DNA of 64,000 nt from Candidatus Formimonas warabiya (GTDB lineage: Bacteria > Bacillota > Dehalobacteriia > Dehalobacteriales > Dehalobacteriaceae): assembly GCF_002777255.1 (NCBI RefSeq), contig NZ_CP017634.1, positions 372,001 to 436,000 on the forward strand, given 5' to 3'. Of this stretch, positions 59,673 to 64,000 are shown piece after piece. The stretch's first letter is position 1. The number at the start of each line of letters is the position of its first letter. A model generated the notes under the pieces. It was not told the origin of the DNA. It worked only from the letters and a program-made list of their open reading frames with translations, and did no database searches. Made by a program: the position numbers and the translations under genes.

Positions 59673-60188
59673 ATGAGTAATTCATTAAAAAGTTTTGCAT
59701 GGAAAGATATTGGCGATATTGCCAAAGGCAGGCCTACCATGGGTGTAAAAATGCATGTGGCTGTTTATCGGATGTTTCAGTATTCTCTTCGCAATGTTCT
59801 GGAAAATAAATATGGCAAGGATGCGATAAAGCATATATTAGTGGAAGCGGGCCGGGTCTCAGGCATAGAATTCTGCACCCACCTGCTGGATATTGATTTG
59901 GCCCCCCCTGATTTTTTTGACGCCCTTAAGCAAAAGATGGAAGAACTGGGCATCGGCCTATTGGAGGTTGTCCAGGCCGATTTTGAAAACTTGATATTTA
60001 TTCTTACCGTGTCTGAAGACCTTGATTGCTCGGGAGTGCCGGTTAGCGGAGAAACGGTTTGCCATTATGACGAAGGCCTCGTGATGGGCATTCTGGAGAA
60101 ATATACCGGGAAACAATTTGTGGTGAAGGAAACCGATTGCTGGTCAACAGGCCATTGGGCCTGCAGGTTTCATGTGGTGGCCATCTGA
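59673..60188 (+). CDS. V4R-domain protein
   Basis: A 171-residue protein ending in a 4-vinyl-reductase (V4R) type small-molecule-binding domain: GVLEKY-like helix, VVKETDCWSTGHWACRFHV with the conserved Cys/His/Cys set near the C-terminus. V4R domains bind hydrocarbons or act in signalling. The N-terminal 100 residues are helical (AVYRMFQYSLRNVLENKYG). ATG 59673 follows GAGGAG. It is divergent from the hybrid kinase and may feed that system, which is inference from position. Confidence 0.75.
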   Translation: MSNSLKSFAWKDIGDIAKGRPTMGVKMHVAVYRMFQYSLRNVLENKYGKDAIKHILVEAGRVSGIEFCTHLLDIDLAPPDFFDALKQKMEELGIGLLEVVQADFENLIFILTVSEDLDCSGVPVSGETVCHYDEGLVMGILEKYTGKQFVVKETDCWSTGHWACRFHVVAI

Positions 60189-60189
60189 C

Positions 60190-60235
60190 AAAAAGGACAA
60201 CATGGGCTCTTTTACAGGAGTGTTGTCCTTTTTTC
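60190..60235 (+). terminator. Terminator of the V4R gene
   Basis: AAAAAGGACAACA pairs with TGTTGTCCTTTTT around an 18-nt loop. Confidence 0.85.
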
Positions 60236-60247
60236 ACTTTTATACGC

Positions 60248-60370
60248 TTATGATACTTTAAACCCTTTCACCTGGGTATGCAGTTCCTCGGATAAAATTG
60301 TCATTTCTGTCGCGGAAGAGGCAATCTCTTCAATTCCTGCCGCACTTTCTTCCGTTACCGTCGTTAATGG
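60248..60370 (-). pseudogene. C-terminal remnant of a methyl-accepting chemotaxis protein
   Basis: The minus strand reads TVTEESAAGIEEIASSATEM then SEELHTQVKGFKVS and stops at 60248, the typical tail of a chemoreceptor (EE-AAG-EEI-ASS-EM, ending in FKV). A stop codon about 40 codons upstream ends the frame, so only the last part of the signalling domain remains. Confidence 0.7.
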
Positions 60371-60401
60371 TCTTTATTTCCGGAATCCTTTCTTCTTAGG
60401 G

Positions 60402-61916
60402 TCAGCTATGCATAAAGTTGATAAAATCCATTGAGGCATGAGGGTCAAATTGGGTGCCGGCACGCCGTGCCAGCTCATCGACCGCTTCCTCATGGCTGAG
60501 CGCAGTTTTAAAAGGCCTGTCGTGGGTGATGACATCATAACTATCCACCAAAAAGAATATTCTTGCCAGCTGAGGGATCCTTTTTCCCTTAAGTTTTAGG
60601 GGATATCCGCTGCCATCCCAGTTTTCGTGGTGGGATAAAATCAATTCAGAGATAAAGGTGATTTCCGGGATAAGCTGGGCGATGCGGTAGCCGTATTCGG
60701 GATGTTTTCTTATTTCCAGCCATTCTTTTGGGGAAAGGGGAACAGGCTTTTTGATAGTATCTTCGCTGATACGGACCATACCGATATCGTGAAACCAGGA
60801 AAGCTTATTTAGGGCATCCTGTTCATTTGCGCTTAAATTGAGGTATGAGCCAAATTTAGTGCACAGCAAGCCCACACGTGTACAATGCTCCATCATGAAA
60901 GGGTTTTTGTGATAAATGATTTTCTCAAAAGAATCGAGGATTGATGTGCGCACAATTTTCTCTTCAAAAAGCTTGCTGGAATACATATGATCTTCCGCAT
61001 CTTTGATCACTCCGAATAGATCCTGGCCCCGATCCGTTTTTGTGGCAACTCCCAGGGCAATACTTGGCTTAATGGGGTCATCTCCGGCGCCGGTACATGT
61101 TTCTTTTACGCGATTAAGCAATTTTAAAGCATTTTCATAAGTAGTGCCGGGAAGCAGGACGGAAAATTCATCGCCGCCCCAGCGCGCAATGATCTCTTTT
61201 TCTCTGAATGATTTTTTCAATATGGATGCGACATTTTTCAACAGCCGATCTCCCGCCTCATGTCCGAAGGTATCGTTTGTCAGCTTTAACCCATTGACAT
61301 CTCCCATCATGATGGAAAGAGGCAAGTGCCTTTCCGTATCCAAACGCGCCATCTCTTCCTCAAAAAATGCCCGATTGTATAAACCTGTAAGCTTGTCATG
61401 AAAGGTGAGATAGCGCAGTTTTTGAATGCTTGCCTCCTTTAAATTGCTGTGCTGCAGGCTAATGGGGTTCTGGTCGGAGCCGACAAGGAGATTTTCTAAA
61501 TGGGACTGATACCCTTTCATTTGCGCCTCTAAGCCTTTTTGTTCTGTGATATCGTGGAGCATGATCCCCAAAAAGATATTTCCAAATGTAAATGCCGTGA
61601 TCCGGTACCACTTTTGAGACCGGGTAGTATAAAATTCTGTTAAATACTTCCTTTCCATAATCATGGTATGAAAAAGAAAGGAGGAAAAATCCGTTGTTTT
61701 TCGGTTCTGTTTTATGATTAGCTCTGAAGCGTTTTTCCCGATCAAAGCTTTCTTATTCAGACCGATCACTTGTTCAAAGGCCTGGTTCATGCCGAGGAAA
61801 ATAAAATCTCTTGGTTCGTTCAGATGGTTAAAAACCAATTCTGCGTAGGCCATGCCGTGGGGCATCCCTTCCATTATTTCGGATAAATTGATTTTTGGGA
61901 GTTCATTTGTTTTCAT
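60402..61916 (-). CDS. PAS - GGDEF - HD-GYP protein (c-di-GMP metabolism)
   Basis: A 504-residue soluble protein. It has an N-terminal PAS domain (about 15-140, LGMNQAFEQVIGLNKKALIG), a GGDEF domain with RWGGDEFSVLLPG near 247, and a C-terminal HD-GYP domain with FHDIGMV near 374 and HHENWDGSGYP near 429. The signature residues of both domains are present, so it may synthesise and degrade c-di-GMP. The inhibitory RxxD is not obvious. It stands just downstream of the EAL-HDOD gene in one direction. Confidence 0.9.
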   Translation of the reverse strand: MKTNELPKINLSEIMEGMPHGMAYAELVFNHLNEPRDFIFLGMNQAFEQVIGLNKKALIGKNASELIIKQNRKTTDFSSFLFHTMIMERKYLTEFYTTRSQKWYRITAFTFGNIFLGIMLHDITEQKGLEAQMKGYQSHLENLLVGSDQNPISLQHSNLKEASIQKLRYLTFHDKLTGLYNRAFFEEEMARLDTERHLPLSIMMGDVNGLKLTNDTFGHEAGDRLLKNVASILKKSFREKEIIARWGGDEFSVLLPGTTYENALKLLNRVKETCTGAGDDPIKPSIALGVATKTDRGQDLFGVIKDAEDHMYSSKLFEEKIVRTSILDSFEKIIYHKNPFMMEHCTRVGLLCTKFGSYLNLSANEQDALNKLSWFHDIGMVRISEDTIKKPVPLSPKEWLEIRKHPEYGYRIAQLIPEITFISELILSHHENWDGSGYPLKLKGKRIPQLARIFFLVDSYDVITHDRPFKTALSHEEAVDELARRAGTQFDPHASMDFINFMHS

Positions 61917-61973
61917 TAAATCACAACCTTTATGCAGATGCTTGCCCAGGATGACATCCCATTTGCCGGGTGT

Positions 61974-63197
61974 TTATTGGATTCTCTGCGTAATTTGTAT
62001 CATCCATTGAATGGCCTCTAAATAAATCTCTGTAATTTTTTTGGTGTCCACGTGCAGGTCTTTTGCCAAGTCCTCCACATTCTGCCAATGGCCCTTTTCA
62101 TACTCTAGGAGCAGCTGGTAGCTTTGGGCAATTTTGCTGTCATCGTCCTTATAGAGGAGTGTATTCTTCACTTCATCAGCAATAGGGATTTCTTCAAAGA
62201 CCTTTTCCAAGGGACAGCCTGATAAAACATCCAGCATAGACAAGATTCCTACCGTCATGAACTCAGATTTGCTATTTTCCATGCCAATAATGGGGGAAAA
62301 TGATTCCATAAATTTGGCCCGAACCATGCAATAATTAATAGCTTCGGTATGTTTCCCCTCCGCAAGATTTCTGAGTACGGCAATATAACACCACTTCCTT
62401 AAATCCTCCAACCCGATTCTGACCAGAGCCTGCCTGATTGATTTCACTCTCGTACCCCTGCTGAAAAGTACGGAGTTAACGATCCGCAACACCTCATAGG
62501 AATAAGCCGCATCCATTTCAATTACATTGGCAAGTACGCCAAAATCAATGACTTTGGCATTGATCGCTTCGATCAAGCGCATTTGGTTTAATTTAGCCGG
62601 GGGGATAATATTTCTGGACAGCATCACCGGTTTGGCAAAGAAATATCCTTGAAAATAGGTGTATCCCATGCGCACCGCTTTTTCAAACTCTTCTTGTGTT
62701 TCAATTTTTTCTGCCAGAAATTTTATTCTTTCATTGCGGAACCGCCGTATGATCGAGGCTTTTTCTGCGTCGGAGGAGGATAAAAAGTCAACTTTTACAA
62801 TATCTGCCAGTTTGATTAAAGGGGTGTATTCCGGTTTGAAAATAAAATCATCCAGGGCAATGGTGTAGCCGGCGTCTTTCAGGTTTTTACAGGCGCAAAT
62901 AATTTCTTCGTGAGGAACCACCGTTTCCAGAACCTCCACTACCAGAGAATCCGAAGGTAACAGGGTGGCAATTTCCTGGGTGAGAAGATTGTCCGTAAAA
63001 TTGACAAAAGTTTTTTTATCCCCTGTAAGCGTATGAAATCCCAAGGACAGAAAACCCCCCAAAATGACATTCGAGCTTGCCATATCTCCATCCGCGGAAA
63101 TATAGGCATTTTGCTCTGTTTCCCGATAGAGCAATTCATAGCCATACACTTTTTTGTTTTTATCAAAAATAGGCTGCCGGGCAATCAACATGTCCAT
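61974..63197 (-). CDS. EAL-HDOD signalling protein (YuxH type)
   Basis: A 407-residue protein with an N-terminal EAL-like domain (about 1-195) and a C-terminal HDOD domain (about 200-400). The EAL motif is replaced by YELLYRE and the other metal residues are largely absent, so phosphodiesterase activity is unlikely. This agrees with YuxH-type proteins, which bind partners instead. KVDFLSSSDAEKA and FQGYFFAKPV are the diagnostic blocks. The ATG has AGGAAGG upstream. It is probably cotranscribed with the GGDEF/HD-GYP gene. Confidence 0.86.
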   Translation of the reverse strand: MDMLIARQPIFDKNKKVYGYELLYRETEQNAYISADGDMASSNVILGGFLSLGFHTLTGDKKTFVNFTDNLLTQEIATLLPSDSLVVEVLETVVPHEEIICACKNLKDAGYTIALDDFIFKPEYTPLIKLADIVKVDFLSSSDAEKASIIRRFRNERIKFLAEKIETQEEFEKAVRMGYTYFQGYFFAKPVMLSRNIIPPAKLNQMRLIEAINAKVIDFGVLANVIEMDAAYSYEVLRIVNSVLFSRGTRVKSIRQALVRIGLEDLRKWCYIAVLRNLAEGKHTEAINYCMVRAKFMESFSPIIGMENSKSEFMTVGILSMLDVLSGCPLEKVFEEIPIADEVKNTLLYKDDDSKIAQSYQLLLEYEKGHWQNVEDLAKDLHVDTKKITEIYLEAIQWMIQITQRIQ

Positions 63198-63385
63198 AGA
63201 TTTTCACATCCTTCCTGAAGGACTAAGATTTATTATTATTATAGTCCTTGATTCTGGACATTTTCTGAACATGTCGTTATATTCTGATTGAAAAGGAGCT
63301 AAAGGTTTAGTTTTGTAATTGGAAAATTTTTTACAAGATATGGTGGATGAATGTAGCCTATACTGAAAATTGATATGAAGATCTA

Positions 63386-63410
63386 TGTCAAGGGACCTGT
63401 CCCCATGACA
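63386..63410. repeat. 25-bp palindromic repeat (REP-like)
   Basis: TGTCAaGGGAC-ct-GTCCCcaTGACA. The core GGGGACA/TGTCCCC matches the core of the interlocked element at 20409. Nothing else is seen in 63198-63577. Confidence 0.5.
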
Positions 63411-63577
63411 AACCAACCGGAAAAAATAGAGGGAAATATTCCTATTGGTCGAATCTTTCCTATACAATGAGTTTGGAAATCATTATTTATCTTTTTCTAT
63501 CATCTGATCGGATTTGAAAAAATAAACTCCCTAATGGGGGAGCCGATTATGATGGTTGGTTTCGAGGAGGAACAGTG

Positions 63578-63667
63578 ATGCGGTTTTTGATTCCGGCACT
63601 TTTGTTTGCAATAGGTCTTGCTGCAGGTTTATTGATCGCGAATTATGTCATGAAAAAGAAAAAGTAA
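63578..63667 (+). CDS. 29-residue single-helix membrane peptide
   Basis: A frame MRFLIPALLFAIGLAAGLLI then ANYVMKKKK, one membrane helix with a basic tail, the form of small sporulation or toxin-like membrane peptides. GAGGAGG lies seven bases before the ATG, which supports translation. The 30 bases before it contain a CTCCC-TAAT-GGGGGAG hairpin. No family is recognised. Confidence 0.5.
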   Translation: MRFLIPALLFAIGLAAGLLIANYVMKKKK

Positions 63668-63716
63668 GCATATTATTGGAAAATCTACAATACTGAAAGC
63701 TTAATTATTTCAAGAT

Positions 63717-63750
63717 TTGGCATCGGTGATCATGTGATCACCGATGCCAA
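63717..63750. other. Perfect 34-bp palindrome
   Basis: TTGGCATCGGTGATCA, TG, then its exact complement. No T-tract follows on either strand, so it is either an operator or a protective 3' structure for the pump gene. Confidence 0.7.
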
Positions 63751-63782
63751 TATTGAGGGATTGGCCGATTAACACGTCTTTT

Positions 63783-64000
63783 TTACACAGTCTGCCTTAC
63801 CAGGGATTTATCTTCATGATTCAGCGTCGATTTCTTTTTAAACCTCTTCTGACGCCTATCATCTAAAATGCTATAAACAACCGGAACCAGGAACAGGGTG
63901 ACGAAGGTTGCCGCCAGTAAGCCCCCGATCACGACGATAGCCAGGGGAGCGTTGGTCTCGCTGCCTTCTCCCAATCCCATCGCCAGGGGTATCATGGCCA
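63783..64000 (-). CDS. RND efflux pump subunit, C-terminal end (5' part outside window)
   Basis: The last 72 residues of an AcrB-type resistance-nodulation-division transporter. GEGSETNAPLAIVVIGGLLA and TFVTLFLVPVVYSILDDRR are the conserved TM11-TM12 end of HAE-1/HME family pumps. The stop is intact and the reading frame continues past the window. The substrate and periplasmic partner are not visible. In clostridia such pumps can work without an outer membrane. Confidence 0.88.
   Translation of the reverse strand, partial: AMIPLAMGLGEGSETNAPLAIVVIGGLLAATFVTLFLVPVVYSILDDRRQKRFKKKSTLNHEDKSLVRQTV

Overview
The window comes from a low-to-mid GC, endospore-forming anaerobe of the Firmicutes, most likely a Peptococcaceae-like clostridium; the genus is not determinable by eye. 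The evidence is an alpha/beta-type SASP, a CotS-like coat protein, a Spo0E-like phosphatase, a TRAP (MtrB) homologue, many TTG/GTG starts behind strong AAGGAGG-type ribosome binding sites, and an adjacent fchA-folD pair of the kind used in the methyl branch of the Wood-Ljungdahl pathway. There is no phage, CRISPR array or intact insertion sequence.

Layout. 0-12 kb is housekeeping: the end of thrC, an rRNA methyltransferase, a cold-shock gene, an ABC-F protein, PolX, a TtcA-like thiolase, an asparaginase and a Ku protein. 12-17 kb holds a CotS-like kinase, aconitase, two methyltransferases and a tRNA-Pro(CGG). 17-22.5 kb is an unusual island: a STAS/APH-kinase fusion runs divergently from a short leader ORF plus an RsbW-like anti-sigma kinase. 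A roughly 300-bp field of interlocked hairpins follows, then an SLC23 permease whose C-terminus looks like a degenerate RsbW domain. 22.5-33 kb holds dnaE, coaD, mtrB, pfkA-pyk and a PycB/OadA-type carboxyltransferase. 33-37 kb holds a transglutaminase/SLH surface protein, fchA and folD.

37-46 kb holds an orphan zf-HC2 anti-sigma factor and the most striking locus of the window. It is a 1634-residue HD + repeat + NadD-like nucleotidyltransferase + GNAT-like + phosphoribosyltransferase fusion, in one operon with an LDH/MDH-like dehydrogenase and an NAD(P)H-FMN reductase-like protein with a four-cysteine motif. 46-51 kb holds an OmpR-type two-component system, HtrA and an SRAP protein. 51-54 kb holds an opine-dehydrogenase-like enzyme coupled to a cobalamin-binding mutase-like protein. 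54-64 kb is signalling: Spo0E, a double-kinase hybrid sensor with a SARP-type regulator, a V4R protein, PAS-GGDEF-HD-GYP and EAL-HDOD proteins, a chemoreceptor remnant and the end of an RND pump.

Gene relationships. FchA and FolD probably split cyclohydrolase and dehydrogenase activity, because FolD lacks the residues needed for the cyclohydrolase. PfkA, Pyk and the carboxyltransferase give lower glycolysis and anaplerosis. Several operon ends carry a shared palindromic repeat built from GGGATCCGG, GGTACCGG and CCGGTTAACCGG next to their terminators. All functional statements rest on reading motifs by eye; no database search was run.
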